A stretch of 64,000 nt of DNA from [Mycobacterium] stephanolepidis (GTDB lineage: Bacteria; Actinomycetota; Actinomycetes; Mycobacteriales; Mycobacteriaceae), in the NCBI RefSeq assembly GCF_002356335.1, contig NZ_AP018165.1, positions 1,984,001 to 2,048,000 on the forward strand, written 5' to 3'. Shown piece by piece: positions 50,861 through 64,000 of this stretch. Positions within the stretch are counted from its first letter, which is position 1, and every line of letters starts with the position of its first letter. The position numbers and the translations under genes were made by a program. The notes beneath the pieces were generated by a model. That model had not been told where the DNA came from. It saw nothing but the letters and a program-made list of their open reading frames with translations, and ran no database searches.

Positions 50861-51742
50861 TTAGCCCCCGAACCGTGGTCCGCGCCGTCGCAGGTATCGC
50901 TCGAATTCGGCTGCCAGGGCGTCGCCATCGATCTTGCTCAGAATCTCGGTGGTATCCACCTCGGCGTCACCACGTTCCTCGAGCGACTGGACGTACTCGG
51001 CAATCTCTTCGTCCTCGGTGGTCATCTCGGAGACGGCCTGCTCCCACTCCTCGGCCTGTTCGGGCAGGTCTCCGAGCGGCACCTCGACATCCAGTACGTC
51101 TTCGACGCGCTGCAGCAGCGCGACCGTCGCCTTTGGATTGGGGGGTTGCGATACGTAGTGCGGTACCGCGGCCCAGAAGGCCACGGCCGGTATGCCGGCG
51201 TTCACACAGGCGTCCTGGAACACCCCGGCGATACCGGTGGGGCCCTCATATCGGGTCTCCTCCAGGCCGAAGAATTTCGCGGCGTCGGGGGAGTAGGCGG
51301 TACCGCTCACGGGCACCGGCCGGGTGTGTGGAGTGTCGGCCAACAGTGCCCCCAGGATCACCACGGTCGAGACGTTAAGACGGTCTGCGATGGCCAGTAG
51401 GCGGTTACAGAAGGTGCGCCACCGCATGTTCGGTTCGGCACCGTGCATCAGAACCACGTCGCGCTGCGAGCCGGGCGGCGAACAATAGGAGATATGCATG
51501 CCCGGCCATTCCAACTCGCGGGTGACACCCTTGACCAGCCGTACGACGGGACGATTGACCTGGTAGTCGTAGTAATCCTCATCGTCGATGGTCATCAGCG
51601 GAGTGGCCTGCCAGGTGGTGTCCAGGTGCTCCAACGCAGCGCTGGCGGCATCCCCGGCGTCGTTCCAGCCCTCGAATGCGGCAACCACCACCGGGTCGCG
51701 CAGCACGGGTAGGCCGTTCTGGGCGGTATCCGACTGGGTCAC
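50861..51742 (-). CDS. PAC2-family protein (Rv2125 homologue)
   Basis: A 293-residue soluble protein with the PAC2/YndB fold signatures PVVVAAFEGWNDAGDAASAALEHL and HGAEPNMRWRTFCNRLL, plus GALLADTPHTRP. The C-terminal third is rich in Asp and Glu (EMTTEDEEIAEYVQSLEER). Start GTG 51742; the frame is open upstream to 51931 without support. Actinobacterial PAC2 proteins are named for archaeal/eukaryotic proteasome assembly chaperones, but the role here is not settled. Divergent from metH. This gene resumes synteny with M. tuberculosis (Rv2125-Rv2124c). Confidence 0.88.
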   Translation of the reverse strand: MTQSDTAQNGLPVLRDPVVVAAFEGWNDAGDAASAALEHLDTTWQATPLMTIDDEDYYDYQVNRPVVRLVKGVTRELEWPGMHISYCSPPGSQRDVVLMHGAEPNMRWRTFCNRLLAIADRLNVSTVVILGALLADTPHTRPVPVSGTAYSPDAAKFFGLEETRYEGPTGIAGVFQDACVNAGIPAVAFWAAVPHYVSQPPNPKATVALLQRVEDVLDVEVPLGDLPEQAEEWEQAVSEMTTEDEEIAEYVQSLEERGDAEVDTTEILSKIDGDALAAEFERYLRRRGPRFGG

Positions 51743-51985
51743 GGTGCCAGCGTAAGCCCTGCGTGACGGGGACGAGCTGCGGCTGGCGGAGAATGGATTG
51801 GATAGCCAGATCACATTGTTGATATGACCGCCCGAAGAGAAACCCGCACGACATATTGGGCGTTCGCACGACTGTCGAGTGACGACGTAGACTTCATCTG
51901 GTCGAGAGGCGTTGCAACGGTTCCGGATCACAGCCCGTGACCGCCACGCTCGGCAGAGTTAAGGACGCCTTCCGCTCTGGAAGGA

Positions 51986-55744
<3,759 letters not shown>

Positions 55745-55790
55745 GCACCGGCGTCATGGGCAGCAGGCGACCTCTGACAGAATTGGTCGC

Positions 55791-56474
55791 ATGCGAGCGG
55801 TGCTGTGGGACATGGACGGCACGCTCATCGACTCGGAGAAGCTCTGGGATATCTCGATGGCCGAAACGTGCCGCAGGCTGGGCGGCGAGATGACCCCCGA
55901 ACTGCGTACCGCGCTGCTCGGCGGATCCGCCGAGGCCACCATGAAGATGATGTTCGCGGCGTTCGGGCTGGAGCCGGACCCCGAGCTGATGGCCCGCGAG
56001 AACGATTGGCTGCACGAGTACACCGGCGAGCTCTTCGAAACCAATCTCACCTGGTGCGACGGTGCCCAAGACATGCTCGCGCAGCTAGCCGCCGAGCAGG
56101 TATCCATGGCACTGGTGACCAACACCATCAGATCACTCACCAACCAGGCGCTCAAGACCATTGGCACACAGTGGTTTTCCGGAACCGTATGCGGCGACGA
56201 GGTGGTGCGCACCAAACCGGCCCCCGACCCGTACTTGCGGGCTGCGGCGCTGCTGGGCATAGATCCGGCCGATTGCCTGGCCATCGAGGATTCGGCGACC
56301 GGTGCGGCCGCGGCCGAGGCGGCGGGTTGTGCGGTGCTGGTGGTGCCCAACCATGTCGAGGTGCCCGCCGGCGACCGGCGCAGGCATGCCACCACCTTGT
56401 CGGGCCTATCCGCGGACGACCTGCGGCGCGCCCACGCGGATGTGCGGACGGCCACCACGTGCAAACCCATATGA
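55791..56474 (+). CDS. HAD-superfamily phosphatase
   Basis: A 227-residue haloacid-dehalogenase-like hydrolase. Motif I is [11 protein letters not shown] with the nucleophile Asp, motif II is MALVTNT, and motif III/IV is [11 protein letters not shown] and [10 protein letters not shown]. The cap domain (about residues 16-80) is helical, as in beta-phosphoglucomutase-like members. Start ATG 55791; it lies 46 bases after metH and 16 bases before hisE, occupying the position of PPE37 in M. tuberculosis. The substrate is unknown; a sugar or nucleotide phosphate is likely. Confidence 0.88.
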   Translation: MRAVLWDMDGTLIDSEKLWDISMAETCRRLGGEMTPELRTALLGGSAEATMKMMFAAFGLEPDPELMARENDWLHEYTGELFETNLTWCDGAQDMLAQLAAEQVSMALVTNTIRSLTNQALKTIGTQWFSGTVCGDEVVRTKPAPDPYLRAAALLGIDPADCLAIEDSATGAAAAEAAGCAVLVVPNHVEVPAGDRRRHATTLSGLSADDLRRAHADVRTATTCKPI

Positions 56475-56490
56475 CTCATCAGGTGGGGGC

Positions 56491-56772
56491 GTGACAGAAT
56501 CGCCACCCGTGAAGACCTTCGACGAGCTGTTCGCTGAGCTCAGTGATCGCGCCAAGACCCGGCCTGAGGGGAGCGGCACCGTCGCCGCCCTCGACGCGGG
56601 GGTGCATACCCTGGGCAAGAAGCTGCTCGAAGAGGCGGGTGAGGTGTGGCTGGCCGCCGAACACGAGAGCGACGAATCGCTTGCCGAAGAGGTAAGTCAG
56701 CTGCTCTATTGGGCACAGGTGCTGCTGATCGCCCGCGGTCTGACTCTCGACGACGTCTACCGGAAGCTCTGA
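56491..56772 (+). CDS. hisE: Phosphoribosyl-ATP pyrophosphohydrolase
   Basis: A 93-residue enzyme for the second step of histidine synthesis, converting phosphoribosyl-ATP to phosphoribosyl-AMP. It has [20 protein letters not shown] and [14 protein letters not shown], the EExxE and ExxD metal motifs of the MazG-like fold. GTG 56491 aligns with the M. tuberculosis HisE start. hisG begins 1 base after the stop, so the two are coupled (Rv2122c-Rv2121c order). Confidence 0.95.
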
Positions 56773-56773
56773 C

Positions 56774-57652
56774 ATGACCAGTACGAACGGCGTCCCCAAA
56801 GCCCTGCGCGTCGCAGTCCCCAACAAGGGGGCACTCAGCGAGGCCGCATCGGAGATCCTGTCGGAGGCGGGCTATCGGCGGCGTGGCGACGCCAAGGATC
56901 TGACCGTGCTCGACCCGCAGAACGACGTCGAGTTCTTCTTCTTGAGGCCCAAGGACATAGCGATCTATGTCGGCTCGGGCGAGCTCGATCTCGGTATCAC
57001 AGGTCGTGATCTGATGATGGACTCCGATGCGCCGGTAATCGAGCGGCTGGCGCTGGGATTCGGTGGTTCGACCTTCCGCTATGCCGCGCCCGCCGATCGA
57101 GACTGGACGATTTACGACATCGCCGGTAAGCGGATCGCCACTGCCTATCCCAACCTGGTCCGAAAGGATCTGGCCGCCAAGGGGATCGAGGCCGAAGTCA
57201 TTCGCCTGGACGGTGCCGTCGAGATATCCATTCAGCTGGGTGTGGCCGATGTGATCGCCGACATCGTCGGCACCGGCCGCACCCTGCGTCAGCACGGTCT
57301 GGCGCCCTTCGGGGAATCGTTGTGTGATTCGGAGGCGGTGCTGATCGAGCGGGAGAATGCCGATCCGGCAACGCAAACCGCTCGCACGCAGCTGAGCACT
57401 CGTATCCAGGGAGTGGTGTTCGGGCAGCAGTACTTGATGCTCGACTACGACTGCCCGCGCGAGGTTCTGGACGAGGCGCTCAAGGTAACGCCCGGTCTGG
57501 AATCACCGACTCTGGCCCCGCTGGCCGACGAGAAGTGGGTGGCGGTGCGTGCCCTGGCCCCACGCAAGGGGGTCAACACCACTATGGATGCGCTCGCCGC
57601 GATCGGTGCGAAGGCCATCTTGGCCTCCGAGGTCAGGTTCTTCCGGGCCTAG
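56774..57652 (+). CDS. hisG: ATP phosphoribosyltransferase, long form
   Basis: A 292-residue long-form HisG, catalysing the first step of histidine synthesis from ATP and PRPP. It has [22 protein letters not shown], the PRPP-binding [15 protein letters not shown] near residue 160, and a C-terminal ACT-like regulatory domain (about 210-290), so it does not need HisZ. Histidine feedback is expected from the family. A 60-base gap separates it from the response-regulator-like gene. Confidence 0.96.
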   Translation: MTSTNGVPKALRVAVPNKGALSEAASEILSEAGYRRRGDAKDLTVLDPQNDVEFFFLRPKDIAIYVGSGELDLGITGRDLMMDSDAPVIERLALGFGGSTFRYAAPADRDWTIYDIAGKRIATAYPNLVRKDLAAKGIEAEVIRLDGAVEISIQLGVADVIADIVGTGRTLRQHGLAPFGESLCDSEAVLIERENADPATQTARTQLSTRIQGVVFGQQYLMLDYDCPREVLDEALKVTPGLESPTLAPLADEKWVAVRALAPRKGVNTTMDALAAIGAKAILASEVRFFRA

Positions 57653-57712
57653 TTTTCCCGGGCTTTCCCGGATTCCATCGCGAGCGACGTCGGCTCGGCC
57701 TAGCATGAACCT

Positions 57713-58108
57713 ATGGCGCTGCACGTCCTCGTCTATAGCGATGACATCACGGTCCGGCGCAAGGTAATTCAGGGAATCGGCACGCGGCCCGATTCAGCCC
57801 TGCCGGCGCTGGAGTTCGTCGAGGTAGCCACCGGACCCATGGTCATCGAACGCCTCGGTGCGGGCGGAATCGACTTGGCCATCCTGGATGGTGAGGCGAC
57901 GCCCTTCGGTGGGATGGGCGTGGCCAAGCAGGTCAAAGACGAGGTCGACGCTCCGCCTCCGATCATCGTTCTGACCGGTCGTCCGCAAGACAGCTGGCTG
58001 GCGAGCTGGTCCCGTGCCGAGGGTGTGGTGCCGCGGCCGATCGATCCGATGCGACTGACCGCGACGGTGATCGACCTGCTGGGTTCGGCTGCCGCTACGC
58101 ACCGCTGA
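57713..58108 (+). CDS. Response-regulator-like receiver protein (Rv3143 homologue)
   Basis: A 131-residue single receiver domain without an output domain. LVYSDD at the N-terminus supplies the acidic pair, LAILDGEATPFGGMG the presumed phosphoacceptor Asp, and VLTGRPQDSWLASWSRAEGVV the Thr and following region, though the usual Lys is replaced in this stretch. It closely resembles Rv3143, which lies just upstream of nuoA in M. tuberculosis. Linkage to nuo is therefore conserved, but here hisG is on the other side. The sensor and target are unknown. Confidence 0.88.
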   Translation: MALHVLVYSDDITVRRKVIQGIGTRPDSALPALEFVEVATGPMVIERLGAGGIDLAILDGEATPFGGMGVAKQVKDEVDAPPPIIVLTGRPQDSWLASWSRAEGVVPRPIDPMRLTATVIDLLGSAAATHR

Positions 58109-58314
58109 CGTCAGCCGTCCAGGGCTCTTCGACTCGATACTTAATTGCGCAAAACACCGTCAAACGGTGGCATGGATCCTGCGCCAACCGATAGTGTGTT
58201 TCTTAGGTCACATCTGTACTGGTCGGCAGCCCTCGACCACAGACAGCACTGACACGGCAACGTTGCCGATCCAGCACAGGGACCCGATCGATCGATTCGG
58301 GAGGCTGGTCTGCC
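58109..58314. other. nuo operon leader and promoter region
   Basis: 206 bases between the receiver-protein gene and nuoA with no ORF supported. It should hold the nuo promoter. I could not identify convincing -35/-10 elements or a defined operator. Confidence 0.4.
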
Positions 58315-58701
58315 ATGGATGCGTATGTGCCGATCTTGGTACTCGGCGCTATTGCGGTGGCCTTTGCCGTTTTCTCCATTGGGATTTCATCGTTCGTCGG
58401 TCCACGTCGATACAACCGGGCCAAGCTCGAGGCCTACGAGTGTGGCATCGAGGCCACACAGCATTCCATGGGCCGTGATCATCATGGCGCCGCATCCGGC
58501 GGACATAGGGTGCCCGTCAAGTACTACCTCACCGCCATGTTGTTCATCATCTTCGATATCGAGATCGTCTTCTTGTACCCGTGGGCCGTTCACTTCGGCG
58601 CCCTCGGACTGTTCGGACTGCTCGCAATGGCCCTGTTCATCGTCAACGTGTCGGTGGCGTACGCCTACGAATGGAGGCGCGGTGGCCTGAGCTGGGATTA
58701 G
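58315..58701 (+). CDS. nuoA: NADH-quinone oxidoreductase subunit A
   Basis: A 128-residue membrane subunit of proton-pumping complex I with three transmembrane helices. The conserved loop is KLEAYECGIEATQ, and the second helix region VPVKYYLTAMLFIIFDIE continues into VFLYPWA. The loop between helices 1 and 2 is His-rich (GRDHHGAASGGHR). First gene of the nuo operon; a 72-base gap precedes nuoB. Confidence 0.97.
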   Translation: MDAYVPILVLGAIAVAFAVFSIGISSFVGPRRYNRAKLEAYECGIEATQHSMGRDHHGAASGGHRVPVKYYLTAMLFIIFDIEIVFLYPWAVHFGALGLFGLLAMALFIVNVSVAYAYEWRRGGLSWD

Positions 58702-58773
58702 CCCCTGTGCGATTGGTGGGGCGGCGCGGAAGTCCTTGCAACATCACGAATAAGCACACCTGTCGGGAGAGCC

Positions 58774-59328
58774 ATGGGTCTTGAGGAAAAACTGCCTAGC
58801 GGATTTCTGCTGAGCACCGTCGAGACGCTGGCGGGGTACGTGCGCAAAGGTTCGTTGTGGCCGGCCACCTTCGGACTGGCCTGCTGTGCCATCGAGATGA
58901 TGTCCACGGCGGGCCCGCGATTCGATATCGCCCGCTTTGGCATGGAGCGTTTCTCGGCGACACCACGACAGGCCGACCTCATGATCGTGGCGGGCCGGGT
59001 GAGTCAGAAGATGGCTCCGGTGTTGCGACAGATCTACGACCAGATGGCCGAACCCAAATGGGTGCTTGCCATGGGGGTCTGCGCATCATCCGGCGGCATG
59101 TTCAACAACTACGCCATCGTCCAAGGTGTCGATCATGTTGTCCCCGTGGATATCTACCTACCGGGATGCCCGCCACGCCCGGAGATGCTGCTGCATGCGA
59201 TCTTGAAGTTGCACGAGAAGATCGGGCAGATGCCGCTCGGAGCCAACCGTGAGGAAGTCATCCGCGAGACCGAGGCCGCCGCGCTCGCCGCGACGCCGAC
59301 CATCGAGATGAAGGGCCTGCTGCGGTGA
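58774..59328 (+). CDS. nuoB: NADH-quinone oxidoreductase subunit B
   Basis: A 184-residue peripheral subunit carrying the terminal [4Fe-4S] cluster N2. Ligand cysteines are visible in [17 protein letters not shown] and LPGCPPRPE. It passes electrons to quinone at the interface with NuoD. The stop overlaps nuoC by 4 bases. Confidence 0.97.
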   Translation: MGLEEKLPSGFLLSTVETLAGYVRKGSLWPATFGLACCAIEMMSTAGPRFDIARFGMERFSATPRQADLMIVAGRVSQKMAPVLRQIYDQMAEPKWVLAMGVCASSGGMFNNYAIVQGVDHVVPVDIYLPGCPPRPEMLLHAILKLHEKIGQMPLGANREEVIRETEAAALAATPTIEMKGLLR

Positions 59329-60011
59329 CGAGCGACGATCAGAGCTCTGGTGAGGTCATCGGGGTACGGCACGGGCTGTTCGGGGTCCGGGGCAGTGGCG
59401 ACACCTCGGGCTACGGTGGGCTGATTCAGTCGATCTCCTTGCCGGCGAGTTCTGATCGCCCGTACGGCGGGTACTTCGACCAGGTCGTCGAACGGCTGGA
59501 ATCGGTTCTGGCGGAGCAGGAACACGTTACCTATGAGGACGCTGTCGAGAGTGTTGTCGTCTACCGCGATCAGCTTACGATCCACGTGAAGGCCGAGCAT
59601 CTGGTGCAGGTCGCCCAGTCTCTGCGGGATGATCCCCAGCTGCGCTTCGAGCTCTGCCTGGGCGTCAGTGGTGTGCATTACCCCGAGGACACCGCGCGGG
59701 AACTGCATGCCGTATACCCACTCATGTCGATCACGTGGAACCGCCGAATCATGCTCGAAGTGGCTGTACCTGAAGGTAATCCGCATATCCCGTCACTTAA
59801 TGCCGTATACCCGACCACCGACTGGCATGAACGCGAAACCTACGACTTCTTCGGCATCGTCTTCGACGATCACCCCGCGCTGACCCGAATCGAAATGCCC
59901 GATGACTGGGAGGGGCATCCTCAGCGCAAGGACTATCCACTCGGTGGCGTACCGGTCGAGTACCACGGGGCCACCATTGCGCCGCCCGATCAGCGGAGGT
60001 CCTACAACTAA
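59325..60011 (+). CDS. nuoC: NADH-quinone oxidoreductase subunit C
   Basis: A 228-residue peripheral-arm subunit with the 30-kDa-subunit signature [16 protein letters not shown] and [26 protein letters not shown] split after the signature. GTG start overlaps nuoB by 4 bases; the TAATG junction with nuoD overlaps by 1 base. Confidence 0.96.
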   Translation: MTSDDQSSGEVIGVRHGLFGVRGSGDTSGYGGLIQSISLPASSDRPYGGYFDQVVERLESVLAEQEHVTYEDAVESVVVYRDQLTIHVKAEHLVQVAQSLRDDPQLRFELCLGVSGVHYPEDTARELHAVYPLMSITWNRRIMLEVAVPEGNPHIPSLNAVYPTTDWHERETYDFFGIVFDDHPALTRIEMPDDWEGHPQRKDYPLGGVPVEYHGATIAPPDQRRSYN

Positions 60012-61309
60012 TGACAGCACAGCCCGAGATTCATCTCATGGCCGGTGGGCAGGACTGGGACGAGATCGTCACTGCCGCTGCCCAAGCCAGCGACGAGAGA
60101 ATCGTCGTCAACATGGGACCGCAACATCCGTCGACCCACGGCGTGCTTCGCCTGATCCTGGAGATCGAAGGGGAGACCGTTACCGACGTCCGCTGCGGAA
60201 TCGGGTATCTGCACACCGGTATCGAAAAGAATCTGGAGTACCGGACCTGGACGCAGGGTGTCACCTTCGTGACCCGAATGGACTACCTGTCACCTTTCTT
60301 CAACGAGACCGCCTATTGCCTGGGCGTTGAGAAGCTGCTGGACATCACCGACGAAATCCCGGAGCGGGCCACCGTGATTCGGGTGTTGATGATGGAACTC
60401 AACCGCATCTCCTCCCATCTGGTCGCACTCGCCACGGGCGGTATGGAGCTCGGGGCGATGACCGCGATGTTCCTCGGGTTCCGGGAACGCGAGATGATCT
60501 TGAAGGTCTTCGAGGCGGTCACCGGCCTGCGCATGAATCATGCTTACGTCAGGCCGGGCGGGCTGGCGCAGGATCTGCCCGATGGCGCCGAACAAGACGT
60601 GCGCGATCTGCTCAAGATTCTGCCCGGCAGGTTGCGCGATATGGAAAACCTGTTGAACGAGAACTACATCTGGAAGGCGCGGACCCAGGGCGTCGGATAC
60701 CTGGATCTGACCGGGTGTATGGCTCTGGGCATCACCGGTCCGGTGTTGCGCGCGACCGGGCTTGCCCACGATCTGCGGCGCGCACAGCCGTACTGCGGTT
60801 ATGAGAACTATGACTTCGAGGTCATCACCCATGAGGACTGCGACTCTTACGGTCGATATCTGATTCGGGTCAAGGAGATGCACGAGTCCATCAAGATCGC
60901 TCAGCAGTGTCTGGACCGGTTGCGGCCGGGACCGGTCATGGTGGACGACAAGAAGATTGCGTGGCCTGCTGACCTGGCCTCTGGCCCGGATGGACTGGGT
61001 AACTCGCCCCAGCACATCGCCAAGATCATGGGCACGTCGATGGAAGGACTCATTCATCACTTCAAGCTGGTGACCGAGGGGATCCGCGTGCCCGCCGGGC
61101 AGGTGTATGTCGCCGTCGAGTCGCCGCGCGGCGAGCTCGGGGTCCATATGGTCAGCGATGGCGGAACCCGGCCCTATCGGGTGCATTTCCGCGATCCATC
61201 CTTTACCAATCTGCAGTCTGTGTCGGCGATGTGTGAGGGCGGAATGGTGGCCGATTTGATAGCCGCGGTGGCGAGCATCGACCCGGTGATGGGTGGGGTG
61301 GACAGATGA
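60011..61309 (+). CDS. nuoD: NADH-quinone oxidoreductase subunit D
   Basis: A 432-residue subunit of the 49-kDa type that forms the quinone site with NuoB. It has [15 protein letters not shown] near the N-terminus, [16 protein letters not shown] and the C-terminal [13 protein letters not shown]. Adjacent genes overlap by 1-4 bases. Confidence 0.97.
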   Translation: MTAQPEIHLMAGGQDWDEIVTAAAQASDERIVVNMGPQHPSTHGVLRLILEIEGETVTDVRCGIGYLHTGIEKNLEYRTWTQGVTFVTRMDYLSPFFNETAYCLGVEKLLDITDEIPERATVIRVLMMELNRISSHLVALATGGMELGAMTAMFLGFREREMILKVFEAVTGLRMNHAYVRPGGLAQDLPDGAEQDVRDLLKILPGRLRDMENLLNENYIWKARTQGVGYLDLTGCMALGITGPVLRATGLAHDLRRAQPYCGYENYDFEVITHEDCDSYGRYLIRVKEMHESIKIAQQCLDRLRPGPVMVDDKKIAWPADLASGPDGLGNSPQHIAKIMGTSMEGLIHHFKLVTEGIRVPAGQVYVAVESPRGELGVHMVSDGGTRPYRVHFRDPSFTNLQSVSAMCEGGMVADLIAAVASIDPVMGGVDR

Positions 61310-62034
61310 GTGAGGTATTCGTCGAACTCGGGAGCCGCCCGCCGGAGGACGAGGGAAGTTTCAGCGGCCGCAAAAGCTATCCGCCGGAAGTGGTTTCCCG
61401 GCTTACCATCGATGCCAAGGAGGTTCTCGACCGGTACCCGAGTCGTAGGTCGGCGTTGTTGCCGCTGCTGCATCTGGTGCAGTCCGAGGACGGATACGTA
61501 ACCATGGCGGGAATCGAATTCTGCGCCGGGCAAGTGGAATTGACGGCAGCGGAGGTCACCGCGGTGGCGAGTTTCTACTCGATGTACCGGCGCGAACCGA
61601 CCGGCGATTATCTCGTCGGGGTGTGCACCAACACGTTGTGCGCGGTGCTCGGTGGTGACGCGATCTTGACGCGATTGGTCGACGAGCTGGGCGTGGCACC
61701 GGGAGGCACCACCGAGGACGGCAAGGTGACACTCGAGCATGTCGAATGCAACGCCGCCTGCGACTACGCGCCGGTGTTGATGATCAACTGGGAGTTCTTC
61801 GATAACCAGACCCCTGACGGGGCAGTAGATCTGGTGGAAGGGCTCCGGGGTGGACGAATCCCCGAGCCCCGGCGCGGTGCTCCGCCGTGCACGTTCAGAC
61901 AGACCGCCCGGATCTTGGCCGGGTTCGCCGATGATCGGCCGGACGCGGTGGCCGCCGCGCGGCCCGGGAACCCGACGCTGGCCGGGCTGCGACTGGCCCG
62001 GGATGTGCAGCGGAACGCACAGAAGGAGGTGTGA
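61306..62034 (+). CDS. nuoE: NADH-quinone oxidoreductase subunit E
   Basis: A 242-residue thioredoxin-like subunit with a [2Fe-2S] cluster. The four cysteines are in [13 protein letters not shown] and [11 protein letters not shown]. The C-terminal 60 residues are a basic actinobacterial extension. The ATG overlaps nuoD by 4 bases. Confidence 0.96.
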   Translation: MSEVFVELGSRPPEDEGSFSGRKSYPPEVVSRLTIDAKEVLDRYPSRRSALLPLLHLVQSEDGYVTMAGIEFCAGQVELTAAEVTAVASFYSMYRREPTGDYLVGVCTNTLCAVLGGDAILTRLVDELGVAPGGTTEDGKVTLEHVECNAACDYAPVLMINWEFFDNQTPDGAVDLVEGLRGGRIPEPRRGAPPCTFRQTARILAGFADDRPDAVAAARPGNPTLAGLRLARDVQRNAQKEV

Positions 62035-63338
62035 TGACTTCCTCTATTCTCTCCCCGGTCCTGTCCGAGTACTGGGACGAGGCCGACTCGTGGACTCTCG
62101 ACGGGTATCTGCGTCATGACGGATATCAGGGCCTGCGCACCGCGCTGAGCATGGAACCGGATGCGGTCATCGGCGTGGTCAAGGAAGCCGGGCTGCGTGG
62201 ACGAGGAGGTGCCGGATTCCCGACAGGCACCAAATGGTCGTTCATCCCGCAGGGCGATGGCAAGCCGCACTATTTGGTGGTCAACGCCGATGAATCCGAA
62301 CCCGGTACCTGTAAAGACATTCCGCTGATGCTGGCGACACCGCACACCCTCATCGAGGGAATCGTCATCGCCGCCTACGCGATCCGCGCCGCACATGCCT
62401 TCATCTATGTACGCGGTGAGGTGATCTCGGTGATCAGGCGATTGCAGACCGCGGTGGCCCAGGCCTATGAGGCCGGATATCTGGGGCGCAACATCCTTGA
62501 CAGTGGTTTCGATCTCGAGTTGGTGGTGCACGCCGGCGCGGGTGCCTACATCTGTGGGGAAGAAACCGCGCTCTTGGACTCGCTGGAGGGCCGCCGCGGC
62601 CAGCCGCGGCTGCGTCCCCCGTTTCCCGCCGTTGCCGGTCTGTATGCCGGCCCGACGGTTGTCAACAACGTCGAGTCCATCGCGAGCGTGCCCGTCATCC
62701 TGCGGCGCGGTCCCGAGTGGTTCCGGACCATGGGTTCGGAGAAATCCCCTGGATTCACGTTGTATTCGTTGTCTGGGCATGTGCGTACTCCCGGCCAGTA
62801 CGAGGCCCCGCTCGGCGTGACGCTGCGACAGCTCCTGGAGCTGGCCGGGGGAGTACGGGACGGGCACGGGCTCAAGTTCTGGACCCCCGGTGGTTCGTCG
62901 ACACCGCTGTTCACCGTCGAGCACCTGGACGTCCCGCTCGACTACGAGGGGGTGAGCGCCGCCGGATCAATGTTGGGCACCAAGGCATTACAGATATTCG
63001 ATAACACCACGTGCGTGGTGCGCGCGGTGCTGAGATGGACCGAGTTCTACGCGCACGAGTCCTGTGGTAAGTGCACGCCCTGTCGCGAGGGCACCTACTG
63101 GCTGGTGCGCATCCTGCGGCGATTGGAATCCGGCGAGGGTACCGCCGAAGACCTCGACAAGCTTCTGGATATCTCGGACATCGTGCTGGGTAAATCCTTT
63201 TGCGCTCTCGGGGACGGTGCGGCGAGCCCGATCATGTCCTCGCTCAAGTACTTCCGCGGAGAGTATGAGGCGCACCTGGAGAATGGGTGTCCCTTCGATT
63301 CGGGAGCCAGCACCGTGTTCGGGGAGGTAGATCGATGA
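62031..63338 (+). CDS. nuoF: NADH-quinone oxidoreductase subunit F
   Basis: A 435-residue subunit that oxidises NADH through FMN. The FMN/NADH site is [15 protein letters not shown] near residue 60, [12 protein letters not shown] follows, and [14 protein letters not shown] lies near 180. The [4Fe-4S] cluster ligands are in [12 protein letters not shown] near 345. Start GTG 62031 or ATG 62034, after AAGGAGG. Overlaps nuoG by 4 bases. Confidence 0.97.
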   Translation: MMTSSILSPVLSEYWDEADSWTLDGYLRHDGYQGLRTALSMEPDAVIGVVKEAGLRGRGGAGFPTGTKWSFIPQGDGKPHYLVVNADESEPGTCKDIPLMLATPHTLIEGIVIAAYAIRAAHAFIYVRGEVISVIRRLQTAVAQAYEAGYLGRNILDSGFDLELVVHAGAGAYICGEETALLDSLEGRRGQPRLRPPFPAVAGLYAGPTVVNNVESIASVPVILRRGPEWFRTMGSEKSPGFTLYSLSGHVRTPGQYEAPLGVTLRQLLELAGGVRDGHGLKFWTPGGSSTPLFTVEHLDVPLDYEGVSAAGSMLGTKALQIFDNTTCVVRAVLRWTEFYAHESCGKCTPCREGTYWLVRILRRLESGEGTAEDLDKLLDISDIVLGKSFCALGDGAASPIMSSLKYFRGEYEAHLENGCPFDSGASTVFGEVDR

Positions 63339-64000
63339 CGGCCACAGAACCAGCCATCAACACCGACTTCGTTACCGTGAACATCGACGGACACAGCATC
63401 TCGGTGCCTAAGGGCACATTGGTGATTCGCGCTGCCGAATTGATAGGCGTGCAGATTCCCAGGTTTTGCGATCACCCGCTGCTCGATCCGGTGGGTGCCT
63501 GTCGCCAGTGCCTGGTCGAGGTGGAAGGGCAGCGTAAACCGTTGGCCGCCTGTACCACCACCGTTGCCGAGGACATGGTGGTCCACACGCAGGTCACCTC
63601 CGCGGCGGCGCAGAAGGCGCAGAGCGGTGTGATGGAGCTGCTGCTGATCAATCATCCGCTCGACTGTCCGGTCTGCGACAAGGGCGGCGAGTGCCCTCTG
63701 CAGAACCAGGCGATGTCGACCGGCCGTTCCGAGACCCGATTCACCGAGGCCAAACGCACGTTTCCGAAGCCGATTCCACTATCCACCGAGGTGCTGCTCG
63801 ACAGGGAACGCTGTGTCCTGTGCGCCCGGTGCACCCGCTTTTCACAACAGGTGGCCGGCGACCCCTTCATCGAGCTACTCGAACGTGGTGCGTTACAACA
63901 GGTTGGTATCGCGGACGGCGGGCCCTTCGAGTCATACTTCTCCGGCAACACCGTGCAGATATGTCCGGTCGGCGCGCTCACCGGCGCTGCCTACCGGTTC
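63335..64000 (+). CDS. nuoG: NADH-quinone oxidoreductase subunit G (C-terminus outside window)
   Basis: The first 222 residues of NuoG. The ferredoxin-like [2Fe-2S] motif is [17 protein letters not shown], followed by LAACTT. Next comes [18 protein letters not shown], and then the ligands in [11 protein letters not shown] and QICPVGALT. These clusters carry electrons from NuoF/E toward NuoB. The window ends inside the gene. Confidence 0.96.
   Translation, partial: MTATEPAINTDFVTVNIDGHSISVPKGTLVIRAAELIGVQIPRFCDHPLLDPVGACRQCLVEVEGQRKPLAACTTTVAEDMVVHTQVTSAAAQKAQSGVMELLLINHPLDCPVCDKGGECPLQNQAMSTGRSETRFTEAKRTFPKPIPLSTEVLLDRERCVLCARCTRFSQQVAGDPFIELLERGALQQVGIADGGPFESYFSGNTVQICPVGALTGAAYRF

Noticed and set aside
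51743..51985. Possible cobalamin riboswitch upstream of metH
   Set aside because: The region is long enough, but I found no recognisable B12 box or the conserved riboswitch core, so it is not called.

Overview
The window is high-GC actinobacterial chromosome from a rapidly growing mycobacterium. The evidence is mycothiol synthesis (mshC), a mycobactin-type siderophore cluster, IdeR-like and RicR-like operators, and a gene order that reproduces, in inverted orientation, the M. tuberculosis block Rv2141c to Rv2121c. A member of the Mycobacteroides abscessus/chelonae group is my best guess; that species-level call is inference from remembered gene order.

1-6641: right part of an integrated actinomycete-type integrative and conjugative element. 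It holds a Nudix protein (cut by the window edge), an XRE regulator, a tandem GGACAT-box array, a small SCO3933-family protein, an FtsK/Tra-type DNA pump, a HUH rolling-circle initiator, a tiny ORF and a large serine integrase. The last codons of the integrase lie inside tRNA-Leu(GAG), which marks one element-chromosome junction.

6623-22065: core chromosome colinear with Rv2141c-Rv2129c: M20 peptidase, PEBP protein, pyrD, DUF5703 protein, lppL, small conserved protein, uppP, histidine phosphatase, DUF3090 protein, SCO1664-family protein, cysQ, mshC and SDR. Insertions relative to M. tuberculosis are a proline-rich membrane protein, a frameshifted DUF732 gene, an F420-type LLM oxidoreductase, and a two-gene operon (membrane protein plus phytoene-desaturase-like oxidoreductase) with a palindromic operator over its predicted promoter.

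22080-25850: copper locus. Two TACCC-N5-GGGTA (RicR/CsoR-type) operators flank an LpqS-like protein and three tandem secreted paralogues that each end in a terminal cysteine. The second operator lies in the promoter of a CPH-type (P1B-3) copper ATPase.

25847-46891: siderophore cluster. A leftward mbtT-mbtC-mbtD arm and a rightward mbtE-mbtF-mbtB arm diverge from a 248-bp region with one strong and one weak IdeR-like box. MbtD carries an extra C-terminal methyltransferase, and a SagB/McbC-type flavin oxidase sits tail-to-tail with mbtB. Together they predict a C-methylated, oxazole-containing (nocobactin-like) variant of mycobactin. mbtA, mbtG, mbtH and mbtI are not in the window.

47167-58108: lactate 2-monooxygenase-like enzyme, YtcJ-type amidohydrolase, TRIC/UPF0126 membrane protein, PAC2 protein, metH, HAD phosphatase, hisE, hisG and an Rv3143-like response regulator. 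58315-64000: nuoA to nuoG (nuoG cut by the window end), the start of the complex I operon, with most genes overlapping by 1-4 bases.

No intergenic gap exceeds about 280 bases.
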